From positions 1 to 37,355 of IMG/VR virus record IMGVR_UViG_3300045996_001524: DNA of 37,355 nucleotides; one strand, 5' to 3'. Under the pieces are notes generated by a model. It ran no database searches. It was given only the letters and a program-made list of their open reading frames with translations, and was not told where the DNA came from. The DNA is from a virus. The position numbers and the translations under genes were made by a program. This document shows positions 14,733 to 23,467 of this stretch, in pieces (the first letter of the stretch is position 1; every line of letters starts with the position of its first letter).

Positions 14733-17700
14733 CTATTCCACTCCTTCCCCGCGGAACATCGCGTCGTAGGCGCGCGGCCCAACGTTCGTGGCCTTCACCC
14801 GCTTCGCGATCTTACTGTAGTCGGCATCCGGCACCCGCGTCGTAAAATCGTGCGCCCGACCTCCGTACACAGGAAACGGCGACTGTACCTGATAGTTACG
14901 GTCGGGTCGGCTCGGGTCGGCCGGCGCGATCCGGCAGTAGCTTGGCCCCATGTTGTTGTTGCGGTCGCCGAACGACTCGCTGCACCGCACCTGCATGTGG
15001 TTCCCGCCGATCAACGCCTTCCCGACAGACACGTAACGGTTGATCGGTCCATCCGGCATCGGTGATTCCGTCGGCCACCCTTCCCAATACAGCTTGGGAT
15101 TATCCGTCGTCGTCAAGTTCAGGTCAACCTCACCGTTTGCTTTCGGCGTGCTCGCTGTCGGATCGCCCGTTCCGTCGATGAAAAACGCGCCGCACTCCCG
15201 GATTTTGGAATACGCGTCCCGGATCGAGAAGCCTGACCGTGTGTTGTCGCCCGGCTTCATAATCCATAGACAGCGTCGGAAGTCGTGGCCCACGCCGTCT
15301 ACCGGGCTAACGTCTCCCAACGTCTTACGACCTTGACGCACCTTGATGTGCCGGTCGTCGCTAGTGCCCATCTCGACAGTGATGTCGCGCATGTCGATGT
15401 CGGAAAACTTCAGCTCGATCAGGTCGTCGCCTTTCCCCACCGAGTCGCGGTCCAGCCAGTGCTGGATCGTGACGCCAAGTCCGTAAATACCATCGTCAGG
15501 GTTCCGTCCGAACAACATCCCCTTCGTCTGCGTGTAGCCGCCCGAACCCGGTCCCCACTTGTCGGTTAACAGGTGCGATATCAGCCAGTCTTGCGAGCCG
15601 TTCGTCGGCGGGATAACCCCGGAACCTTTCGGTGACTTGCTCACCCCACGCTTGCCCTGCTGGCAATTCAGGAACGGAACTTGGATGCGACCACCGGCCG
15701 TCCGCGGACTGGCCTCGCAAAAGACGATCGCCAGATTGGTTATCGCCAACGATGGTTCTACCTTAATCCAGTAGGACTCAGCCGAGCTGCCTACCAGCCC
15801 GTAACCCCACAAACACTCCAGCTGCAGATGGTTGCTCGCGTCGATATGCAGTTCGCAGTTGTCGAACGCGATCCCACGCGGGTGCCCAAACCGTCCCCGG
15901 ACGATAACCTTGCCGTTCATGATCCGCCGGTACAGGGTTTTCTCGCCCACATCCCGATCGGACCGCCAGTACGCATGGGTGTTCGCCGCACCGTTCCCGC
16001 CCTGAAAGTTCAGCGTAACCGTCGATCCGTTCAGGTTAATATCCGCCGTCTGAACGAGGTGTTTCCCGGCACCGATACTGGCACCCTGCGTCCGCAGTTG
16101 CTCAAGCGTGGACACACCGATGTAGGCCGACTCGCCTGGGGACGGAACTGGGACCGCACGCTTCCATTTTTGGGCGCCGTAGCGCGGGAACGCCGCGTCA
16201 GGCGGCGGCGGTGGCTTTACGTCCTTCTTCTTCCGTAACACCGCCGGCGCCATAATAAACCGGTCCGCGTTCAGGCCCGTGTCCAAATCATCTCCGCCCC
16301 AGACCACATATTGCGCCCGCGTACCGACAACTTCCCCCTCGCTAACCACCTGCGACATCGACCCCGGAACAACATTCATCGACGCAAGATCCGTGGCCAC
16401 CTCCGGGTGAGTCCACTGGCTGCGCGAAACAATCTCCCACGGCCCGTAGAGTTGGTCCGCCAACGCCACAAAAAACCGTGACTCGGAGCCGCCGCCGAAC
16501 CCGACGATGTGAACCCACTTGTCCAGGTTCGGGTCGAAATACAGGGAGGAGCGCCAGTCCACCGCTACACCGTGGTCCAGGACAGGGCTCCGCGTGCTGG
16601 CCGTTCCCGGATACGCCGACCACGCAGGCGCCTCGGGCGTCCCCGTGAAAATTTGATGGTTCGCCTTGGTTAGCAGCTCGTTCGACCGCAAGCACCGCAC
16701 CAGATAAAACGGCCCGAGCTGGTGCGGCGAGTCGCCCGGCTGCTGCGGCTGCGGATTGAGCGTTTGCGGCATCCAATAAACATAACCGTCCGGTGCGTAC
16801 GCGAAGTTCTGCCCCGCCTGCCCAAACGCCGGATTGATAACGCCGTTCCACTCTTCGTTAACGCCGATGCCCCACGAGGCAACTTGCGCCGTCGCGCCCA
16901 GGGCCGACAACGCTAGCTTGCAAATCCGCTGCTTGTTCCACCCGCGGTTGCCGTCGTTCCCCCCAAACCAGAAATACAGATTTCCGTCGATCGCCACACA
17001 CGACGTGGTCTTGCCGTCCGCATACGGCCCATCCTCCGTCGGAAAGCCGGGGATCGGCGCCATGCCCCCTGCCACCGTCGGGCTCGGGCCGCCAACCAGG
17101 TACGTCAACCCACTGGCGCTTGCCGCCATCCCCGACGCGACCCCGGTAATCTGCGCGATGCCGATGCTGCGCCGGCCCGTGTTTGGTCCGTCCCCGAAAA
17201 ACGTTATGTGTCGCCCATCCTGCACATGCGCCACCGGCCACAGGTCCGCGCCAATTCCGCGTTCTGCCCGCTGCGCGAGGTCAAACGTGAACTCGTAGTC
17301 GGTCGGGATAACCGGCCCGTCGATCTCCTCGACCACCGGGATGCCGGCAACCGGCTCGACAAGCATCCCGCGGCCACGCCCTGACCGCCAGCCCGACTGC
17401 CCACCCCGCGGCGCTATCGTGCTGTCGGTCCACTCGACGCCAGCTGCGGTGGTCCCGGCCGGCGTAATCTTGATGTTCAACACCTCACCACGCCGCGTGA
17501 CCACCAACCGATACGTCGCGCTTGCACCCGACATCGGCGCCGACGGCGGGTCCGGATTCGGCGTCGGTCGCCGCGCTGTTCCTTCATCTATCGCGACGAA
17601 GCGAACCTCGTTCGCGTTGCCGGAGTCCGTCGACTCCGTGTCCATACTCGCCCGCCGGTAGAAGCCGAAGTCGCCGTAGATCGCGTCCGACACCGGGTTG

Positions 17701-18335
17701 TAGCCCGAACGCCGGTAATGCGAAGTTGTCCAGTCGGAGGGCTTGGCCGGGACGTTGCGGGTGCCAACCATCTCCAGGATGAACTGCCAGAACCGTCCAC
17801 CCGCATCAACCGCTGCGAGATCCTCGTTCTTCGTTATGTCCACGGTCAGGCGGAAGTTCTCCGGAAACGGCGTTTTCCACCACAAAGCGAAGTTGTGCGC
17901 GTCGTCGTTCGCCGCACCATCGACCTCGAACCCGCCACCCGGCACCCACGTCAGCCGCGAAAGTTGCGCGTTCTCCGGCGCATGGACGGCAAAGTTCCCC
18001 TCGACCAGGTCCCAAACGCCCACCGGCACAATCGCGCGCGGTCGCACACTGATGCTCCGCGCTTGCGCCTCCGGGTCGATCTTGCAAGCTATCGGGGTCT
18101 CCAACAGGATCATCCCGAACAGCCGTTGTGGCGGACGTGTTCCCGCCAGTAACTCGAACGCCTGCGGCACGCTTGTCTGGCCAGCTTCGAACAGCGCCGT
18201 TCCGCTCGGTAGCACCCCTCCCGCGAACAACGCTCCCGTGATCTGGTCAGCCCCCTCACCCACGATCCGCCACTTGACGGAGCACGGCACCGTAAGGTTA
18301 CCCGACCGTTCGACACTGAAGCTATAAAACGGCAT
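14733..18335 (-). CDS. Large tail spike: Calx-beta-like, lectin-like, propeller and beta-helix domains, 1200 aa
   Basis: Residues 1-85 resemble a Calx-beta domain (CSVKWRIVGEG...ITGALFAGGVLPSGTALFEAGQ) and are paralogous to part of the next upstream gene. Residues ~110-330 look like a concanavalin A-type lectin/glucanase sandwich. Residues ~370-660 show five-bladed propeller repeats like those of DUF4185/GH43-type proteins (HITFFGDGP, LYFWFGGNDG, FAYAPDGYVYWMP, SLYFDPNLDKWVHIVGFG, QYVVWGGDDLD). Residues ~750-1120 are probably a right-handed beta-helix. Such a combination fits a receptor-binding spike that binds or cleaves surface polysaccharide. The ATG at 18335 follows the upstream stop by 15 bases and has only a weak ribosome binding site. 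Domain limits are estimated by eye, and enzymatic activity is not shown. Confidence 0.7.
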   Translation of the reverse strand: MPFYSFSVERSGNLTVPCSVKWRIVGEGADQITGALFAGGVLPSGTALFEAGQTSVPQAFELLAGTRPPQRLFGMILLETPIACKIDPEAQARSISVRPRAIVPVGVWDLVEGNFAVHAPENAQLSRLTWVPGGGFEVDGAANDDAHNFALWWKTPFPENFRLTVDITKNEDLAAVDAGGRFWQFILEMVGTRNVPAKPSDWTTSHYRRSGYNPVSDAIYGDFGFYRRASMDTESTDSGNANEVRFVAIDEGTARRPTPNPDPPSAPMSGASATYRLVVTRRGEVLNIKITPAGTTAAGVEWTDSTIAPRGGQSGWRSGRGRGMLVEPVAGIPVVEEIDGPVIPTDYEFTFDLAQRAERGIGADLWPVAHVQDGRHITFFGDGPNTGRRSIGIAQITGVASGMAASASGLTYLVGGPSPTVAGGMAPIPGFPTEDGPYADGKTTSCVAIDGNLYFWFGGNDGNRGWNKQRICKLALSALGATAQVASWGIGVNEEWNGVINPAFGQAGQNFAYAPDGYVYWMPQTLNPQPQQPGDSPHQLGPFYLVRCLRSNELLTKANHQIFTGTPEAPAWSAYPGTASTRSPVLDHGVAVDWRSSLYFDPNLDKWVHIVGFGGGSESRFFVALADQLYGPWEIVSRSQWTHPEVATDLASMNVVPGSMSQVVSEGEVVGTRAQYVVWGGDDLDTGLNADRFIMAPAVLRKKKDVKPPPPPDAAFPRYGAQKWKRAVPVPSPGESAYIGVSTLEQLRTQGASIGAGKHLVQTADINLNGSTVTLNFQGGNGAANTHAYWRSDRDVGEKTLYRRIMNGKVIVRGRFGHPRGIAFDNCELHIDASNHLQLECLWGYGLVGSSAESYWIKVEPSLAITNLAIVFCEASPRTAGGRIQVPFLNCQQGKRGVSKSPKGSGVIPPTNGSQDWLISHLLTDKWGPGSGGYTQTKGMLFGRNPDDGIYGLGVTIQHWLDRDSVGKGDDLIELKFSDIDMRDITVEMGTSDDRHIKVRQGRKTLGDVSPVDGVGHDFRRCLWIMKPGDNTRSGFSIRDAYSKIRECGAFFIDGTGDPTASTPKANGEVDLNLTTTDNPKLYWEGWPTESPMPDGPINRYVSVGKALIGGNHMQVRCSESFGDRNNNMGPSYCRIAPADPSRPDRNYQVQSPFPVYGGRAHDFTTRVPDADYSKIAKRVKATNVGPRAYDAMFRGEGVE

Positions 18336-18350
18336 CGTTAGGTTCCCAGC

Positions 18351-19868
18351 TCACGGAGGATAGAGGTTGCTCGGTACGATCACACGGAGACGTGCCGCCG
18401 TGATCAGACCGTCCAGCAAACTCTCGGGATACGGCTTACCGCCGACTGTTCGCGACTGCATCCCCAGCGCCGTCCAGTCCCCCGAGTTGTAATCCTCGAA
18501 CTGAAAGTGCGCCACGGCACCGGCATGGTCCGAGATGAACCACCCGTAGTCCCGCAACGCCTGCGCGATAATCCGCGCCGTGCTTATGGCCGCGATCCCC
18601 AAGCCGCCGGGAAGCGTTGCGACCCAAGCGTCAAGCTCGCCATTGGTCATCGACAGGTAGAAGCGAGTACCACTCGGGATACCAGGGTTGGAGACGGTGC
18701 CAGACCCGTCGGTTTTCTGTGCGGGCGCAACGAACGGCACGGGCGCCGTCGGCGCGGACTCCGCTCGCGTCGGCATACCAAGTGCGTGCAGGATCGCGCC
18801 CGACGCAACTTCCTTGGCGCGAACCAGAAACGCCAAGTTTTGTATCCCGCAACCCCGCGCGCCAATGTCGCCGGGCACCGGCGCCGTCTTCGTCCGATAG
18901 TCACCCGCAATCTGGTTGGCCGAGCCAACTTGCAGTTTGCCCCCCACCAGCGACACCTGCCACAGGTCAAGCTCGGCTCCGGTATCCGTGTCCAGGATAA
19001 TCAGCCAGTTGTCCTCGGCTTGCGAGCCCGCCCAAAAACCACCGCTCGGGCGCCAATCCGGGTGCCACGGAACCAGCGTGCCCTCCGCAACGTTGCCCCA
19101 CGTCGGATGGCCGTGATCCGTGAAGCTAACCCGGATGGTAGTGCTCGCAGCCGGCTTTCCGCCCGCGCCGTTCTTCTCATACACCGAGTAAGTGTATCGC
19201 GTGAAGGTGCAGTTGAAGTCACCGGGCGTCACAGAACCCGTGTTGTAAAGACGGGTGCTTAGCGTAGCCGAGTTGGCGTCCTGCGCCAAACCCGCAACGG
19301 GCCGGTTCCACGGCGCATCGTCACCGAAAGCACGCACAAAGCCCGTGTCCGTCTCCGGGTCCAGCTCCGTAAACGGCACAAGCAGCGCAACAATTGCGTC
19401 ACCCGGAATCACAACCTCCTCGAGCACCCGGAGGTCGATCTCCTCGTTTTCCTCGTCGATGACGCAACCAATCGGGTCGAACGCCTCTACCACGCCAGTG
19501 AGCGGTGCCACTGGCGGATCGCCGGGCGAAAGCGTGATCGTCTGCGGGATGATCTGGTCGCCGCCGCGCTCCCACGACAACGTGCCAGTCGGGTAGGCCC
19601 CGCCCGGAACGCCACCGAGAAAATGCTCCGGCAGAACCGGGTTGCTCCCGCTCGGCAGCACTCGCCACGACACCGAGCAAGCAACACCCTGCGACCCGTA
19701 GCGCCGCAGCTCGAACTCGCCCACGGTCGGTTCGGTGGGCGAACGCCGCAGCTCTCGCAGAGCCCTGCCGTAAATCGCGAGCCGCGGCTGCCCCCCACCC
19801 GGCGGGCGCAAGGTCCACTCCGCCCCCCGGTTCCGTCCCCACGTAGGCTCAAGCCTGACTAGTGTCAC
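18351..19868 (-). CDS. Tail fibre/adhesin with Calx-beta-like domain, 505 aa
   Basis: Residues ~48-125 (FELRRYGSQGVACSVSWRVL...HFLGGVPGGAYPTGTLSWERG) match the N-terminus of the 1200-residue spike and look like a Calx-beta domain. The C-terminal half (LDLWQVSLVGGKLQVG, GCGIQNLAFLVRAKEVASGA, ILHALGMPT, PSGTRFYLS, ALRDYGWFISD) resembles a domain I associate with secreted bacterial, often carbohydrate-related, proteins; its activity is unknown to me. Together they suggest a surface-binding fibre component. The GTG start has GAGG nine bases upstream, two bases before the end of the previous gene's spacing. Whether it is on the same fibre as its neighbours is inference. Confidence 0.6.
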   Translation of the reverse strand: MTLVRLEPTWGRNRGAEWTLRPPGGGQPRLAIYGRALRELRRSPTEPTVGEFELRRYGSQGVACSVSWRVLPSGSNPVLPEHFLGGVPGGAYPTGTLSWERGGDQIIPQTITLSPGDPPVAPLTGVVEAFDPIGCVIDEENEEIDLRVLEEVVIPGDAIVALLVPFTELDPETDTGFVRAFGDDAPWNRPVAGLAQDANSATLSTRLYNTGSVTPGDFNCTFTRYTYSVYEKNGAGGKPAASTTIRVSFTDHGHPTWGNVAEGTLVPWHPDWRPSGGFWAGSQAEDNWLIILDTDTGAELDLWQVSLVGGKLQVGSANQIAGDYRTKTAPVPGDIGARGCGIQNLAFLVRAKEVASGAILHALGMPTRAESAPTAPVPFVAPAQKTDGSGTVSNPGIPSGTRFYLSMTNGELDAWVATLPGGLGIAAISTARIIAQALRDYGWFISDHAGAVAHFQFEDYNSGDWTALGMQSRTVGGKPYPESLLDGLITAARLRVIVPSNLYPP

Positions 19869-19871
19869 TGG

Positions 19872-21524
19872 TCAGTACCTCGCCATAAACACACGGAGCC
19901 CGTCGTTCCGTATCTGGAGCAGTGCACCCTGTCCCGGCTCCAACACCCGGTCGACCGCCGCAGGCCGAATGTTGTCGTCGCCGCCACCCCCGGTGCTCTC
20001 CACAATCGGCTTGCTCACCATCGCGATGATAGCTCGCGGCGTGTTACGGCCGACTACCCCGGTGTACGCTTGGGACGCCGCCGGTCTGTCGTCGTGCGCC
20101 TGTCGCGCGTATGCGAAGTCTTTTTGCGTCCGCGCGCCCGTAGACGCCAGCCGCAAGTTTGTGCCTGGCGTGAGCCCCAAACCTTCGGTGGCCCCGCCCT
20201 GGAAGAGCGCAAGCACGTCGACGGCAGCGCCCGCCGTTGCCGGTTCAACCGTCGCGGCAACCGACCCGCTGGTTGCGTTGTCAACGGCCAGCACCGTTAC
20301 GTCCTCGAACCCGTCGCAGTTATTCCGGACTACCACGTCGCAGTAGTACGCCGCCCAGCCAGCCTGGATCGGAAACTGGAACGTCAGGCTGGCTTCCCCC
20401 GTTCCGCTGATGTCCCCGGTCCAGGCCCGAATGTGTAGCGGGTCGGCGGAGGTTGGACCCCCACCTCCGTCTGTTCCGCGGTCGACCACGTTCGCCGTCC
20501 CGGCTGGCGCCGTGAAGCTCGGCGCGGTCGTCGGCGTTACGTGATACACCACGGCGATGCGCGCCTGAAACTTCCGGTTAGACCCCGCCGGGATCGGGTT
20601 GCCCGCGCCGGTCGTGAACGGAACGAGCACCGTCGTCGCGGGTTGCGCAGTGTTCGTGTTCTTGGCCGTTGCGGAGCTTTCCGCAATCCGCGTTGGCTTG
20701 AGTGTAACCGATCCCGACGAGGAGGGGTTCCCGGTTCCCTCAATGGTCACCTGGTTGCCGGCCACCATGTCGTTATAAACGTCGATGTAGGCGTAGCGGC
20801 CGTCCTTGCCCGGCGCACTCGGCTGGGTATAAAGGGAAGGTGGGATTTTGTATTTCGCGTCCCGGTTCGTTCCCGCTCGCACAAACCGGACCTTGTTGTT
20901 CAGGTGTGCGGCGACAGCCGTGAAAAGCTGCTCGGCCCCGTTCGCGCCCTCCTCACCCGTGTGGTCGCCGATGGTTACCTCGTCGACGGCCGGCGCGTCG
21001 CTCAGCAACGCCTCTTGCTTGGCCAGCAAGCCTTCGGCCGACAGCTGCCCAGGTCGCCACTCGTTCCCTGGCGGCAACGTTATCATCTTGTCGACCAGCT
21101 CGACTTTCTCCGTTGCGAGCGTCGCCGACCCCTGCGCCTGCACTCGCGCCGCGTCGACTTCGGTGGCCGTCGTGCTAACCTCGGCCGCCCTGATCTCGAC
21201 CTCCAGCTGGGCCGCCTGGACGGTAGCCAGCGCCGCCTGTAACTGCTCCTCCGTGACGCTGCCGCCAAACGTACCGAGGTTAGTCAGCAAGCCCCAGTTG
21301 TCGGGCTGGAATTCAACCTGCGCGACGTGGGTAACGAGACACAGCATCAACAGCCGCGTGTCGTTGCCGACATACGTCACCATATCGCGCACGTTGTAGA
21401 GCGACCCGGCCTGCCAGTCCCCGCGGTACCGCGCCAGGACGGACTCAGCCGGCCCCGGCGACGAGAAGTTCTCCGCAACAATAACCGGCTCTTCCGAGGG
21501 AACATCGCGCCAGTTACCGCCCAT
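19872..21524 (-). CDS. Tail fibre protein with CBM5/12-like and coiled-coil segments, 550 aa
   Basis: Residues ~30-80 follow the pattern of chitin-binding type 3 (CBM5/12) modules: RYRGDWQAGSLYNVRDMV, then a Cys, an H-x-A-Q-x-E-F-x-P segment and NWGLL. A heptad-rich stretch (~90-150, QLQAALATVQAAQLEVEIRA) is a likely trimeric coiled coil. The remaining ~350 residues are beta-rich with a Gly-rich linker near the end. This is the first fibre gene after the head-tail adaptor, the usual place for the fibre that attaches to the tail. The open frame extends to 22151, but those extra residues are shadow sequence over the adaptor gene. I chose the ATG at 21524, which has GGGAGG six bases upstream. 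Confidence 0.65.
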   Translation of the reverse strand: MGGNWRDVPSEEPVIVAENFSSPGPAESVLARYRGDWQAGSLYNVRDMVTYVGNDTRLLMLCLVTHVAQVEFQPDNWGLLTNLGTFGGSVTEEQLQAALATVQAAQLEVEIRAAEVSTTATEVDAARVQAQGSATLATEKVELVDKMITLPPGNEWRPGQLSAEGLLAKQEALLSDAPAVDEVTIGDHTGEEGANGAEQLFTAVAAHLNNKVRFVRAGTNRDAKYKIPPSLYTQPSAPGKDGRYAYIDVYNDMVAGNQVTIEGTGNPSSSGSVTLKPTRIAESSATAKNTNTAQPATTVLVPFTTGAGNPIPAGSNRKFQARIAVVYHVTPTTAPSFTAPAGTANVVDRGTDGGGGPTSADPLHIRAWTGDISGTGEASLTFQFPIQAGWAAYYCDVVVRNNCDGFEDVTVLAVDNATSGSVAATVEPATAGAAVDVLALFQGGATEGLGLTPGTNLRLASTGARTQKDFAYARQAHDDRPAASQAYTGVVGRNTPRAIIAMVSKPIVESTGGGGDDNIRPAAVDRVLEPGQGALLQIRNDGLRVFMARY

Positions 21525-22164
21525 ACCCGTCCTCCCACATGCCGAGCACGAGGTCCAGCCCGGCCTGCTGCTTTCGATCGTTGTCTTCGACAAGTGCGGC
21601 GTAGGCGTCCTGTGCGATACCGACGTATGGCTGCACAACGTCGGGCGCCAGCCGCAAGTACGCCGCGAGGTACTGCATGGACTTCGCCTCGACGAAATCC
21701 AGGCCGTGGTCAAACAACCAGTGGAAGTCGCCCGGCCCCATCGTCCCCGTATACGAGAAATAGAAAAACTCGAAGGTCGCGTCGGTATCGGGTATCCCCG
21801 AGAACCAAAGCCACTGTACACCGTCGATCCAGTACGCCGCCGGATCGCCCAGCTTGACAGCCGCCAAGTCCTCCGGCTCAACCCGCCGCACGTAGCGGTA
21901 CTTGGCAACGCCGGTTGTCTCGACGCCCTTGAGCCGCAGTGCCCGCGGCTCCTTGTAGTTCGGCGGCAGATCATACGGGCCAGCCCGCGTGCTGCCCGCC
22001 AGGATGTCGCGTTGCATAACCCGCGCCATCCACTCGAACGAGTGGCGCTTCTCGAGCCAGGAAATCGACTTGAGGATCGCCGCGTCGATCCGGGGAATGG
22101 GAGTCTGTGGCCGGTCGGTTTCGGCCAGCACAGACTCCCGCACTTCGGCAAAAGATGTCGGCAC
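21514..22164 (-). CDS. Head-tail adaptor-like protein, 216 aa
   Basis: It lies directly after the major capsid gene, the usual place for the connector that joins portal and tail. Its helical N-terminal half (RIDAAILKSISWLEKRHSFEWMARVMQRD) and the W-F-x-G-containing middle fit SU10-type or gp11-type adaptors, which are about 200 residues. The open frame runs to 22500, but the extra part is shadow sequence over the capsid gene. The best start is GTG at 22164, with GGGGGA eight bases upstream; there is no ATG or GTG between it and the capsid stop. Its end overlaps the start of the first fibre gene by 11 bases. Confidence 0.65.
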   Translation of the reverse strand: MPTSFAEVRESVLAETDRPQTPIPRIDAAILKSISWLEKRHSFEWMARVMQRDILAGSTRAGPYDLPPNYKEPRALRLKGVETTGVAKYRYVRRVEPEDLAAVKLGDPAAYWIDGVQWLWFSGIPDTDATFEFFYFSYTGTMGPGDFHWLFDHGLDFVEAKSMQYLAAYLRLAPDVVQPYVGIAQDAYAALVEDNDRKQQAGLDLVLGMWEDGYGR

Positions 22165-22214
22165 CGGAGTGCTCCCCCAACCTGCGGTTAGCGCGGGAAA
22201 ACGAGAAACGTCGG

Positions 22215-23423
22215 TTAGGCTTCCGCCGCCGCCGAGGTCAAGCCGAAGATCGCGTAGTGCGTCTTCGCGTGTCCCATCGCGATCCCGCACTCCGTGATGT
22301 ACCCGTTCTTCTTTGCGTCCGCGCCGATCTCCTGCAGGTCCGTCTGGTACTTCGTGTCCCGGCCTCGCAGGTACCGGTACTTGATCTGGTCCATGTCGAG
22401 CGCCACGATCGCCGCGTCCATGGCCGCGTAGGTCCCGACGACGGACCCCATCAGGTTGAACATCGGATGGGTCTTGAGCACGAGCGTCCCGAACGGGCAC
22501 ATGAACCGCGTGACGTTCATGCCGTATTCTTTCTCACCCGACGTGATGTTGTAGTTCACGCCGCCGGTCTTCCGCACGAGCTGTTGCATGGTCAACAGCG
22601 CCCGGTTGCCGCAGAAGCCCATCTTCTCGTTGGACCCGTACTGGAACATCTTGTACAGGTCTTCCTCGAAGGCGCCCATCGTGACCGCCGCCGAGTACGT
22701 GTGCTTGTTGCCCGAGGGGATGCCCTGGAGCACACCGCCGGTTGTCCGCAGCGGCTTGCCGTTCCGGGTGCCCAGGGAGCGAACACCGAACCAGAACGCC
22801 TTCTCCATCCCGAACGAGTGCTTCTCCAAGGCCTCCCGCTTCTGCTCCTTCCACTCGTCGCCGGTCCGGACCTCCGTCTGCGCCGCAGTCCCCGTGATCT
22901 CATGCGTGTCGCGGAAAATCTGCGTGTAGTTGTACGCCTCCGTCGGATCGAACGCGATGCCGACCGGTGCCAGCGAACCTTCCTCGTAGCACGATCCGAT
23001 GTGCGTTGCGAACGGGTTGACCGAACCGATGGTCAGCGCTGTCTTGGTCGTGCCCGCAAACCCGCGCGTGACCGTCAGCCCGGTGTCCGCAGTCGGGTCC
23101 GCGCTAACGACCACGATTTCGTTCGTATGCTCGATGAGCAGGATGTCGCCGAGCTTGAACGCCAGCGCTCCGGAGGTGAGCACCAGCGACGTGGTCACGT
23201 CCGTGTTGTTCAGCGACGTGGTGATCTGGACCCGGTAGGTCTGCTGGCCCTTCTCGAACCAGTGGAAATGCGGGTCCGTTGTCTCCTGTTCCTTCATCAG
23301 CGTGGTCAGGGCCGTCAGCGGCGCCTGCCCGTTGATGTAAAGCAGCGAGATGTTCTGCCGCCACGACTCCGGCCGAGCATTCGCGATCCAGTTGGCAGTT
23401 GTCCGAAGGCCCTGAATAGCCAC
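22215..23423 (-). CDS. Major capsid protein, SU10 type (DUF5309)
   Basis: The 402-residue protein carries the typical stretch NYTQIFRDTHEITGTAAQTE (about residues 165-184) and the following EWKEQKREALEKHSFGMEKAFWFG of the SU10/DUF5309 capsid family, an HK97-fold group of podovirus and related phages. The C-terminal half, with MGFCGNRALLTMQQ and KTHPMFNLMG, also fits. It forms the head shell around the scaffold encoded just upstream. It starts at GTG (GTG GCT ATT CAG), with AAAGGA eight bases upstream, although capsid genes usually use ATG. The identity is secure in kind; the family name rests on recall of the motif. Confidence 0.85.
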   Translation of the reverse strand: MAIQGLRTTANWIANARPESWRQNISLLYINGQAPLTALTTLMKEQETTDPHFHWFEKGQQTYRVQITTSLNNTDVTTSLVLTSGALAFKLGDILLIEHTNEIVVVSADPTADTGLTVTRGFAGTTKTALTIGSVNPFATHIGSCYEEGSLAPVGIAFDPTEAYNYTQIFRDTHEITGTAAQTEVRTGDEWKEQKREALEKHSFGMEKAFWFGVRSLGTRNGKPLRTTGGVLQGIPSGNKHTYSAAVTMGAFEEDLYKMFQYGSNEKMGFCGNRALLTMQQLVRKTGGVNYNITSGEKEYGMNVTRFMCPFGTLVLKTHPMFNLMGSVVGTYAAMDAAIVALDMDQIKYRYLRGRDTKYQTDLQEIGADAKKNGYITECGIAMGHAKTHYAIFGLTSAAAEA

Positions 23424-23467
23424 TTCCGTCTTCCTTTCACACGACTGCGGCGCGCCCTATGCGCCCG

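Noticed and set aside
14399-14782. N-terminal extension of the collar-fibre frame to 14782
   Set aside because: The added residues are Arg/Gly-rich shadow sequence over the two upstream genes; the coding texture and stop/start overlap begin at 14398.
21525-22151. N-terminal extension of the first fibre gene to 22151
   Set aside because: It overlaps the adaptor gene in another frame and reads as Ser/Arg/Trp-rich shadow. ATG 21524 has GGGAGG in place.
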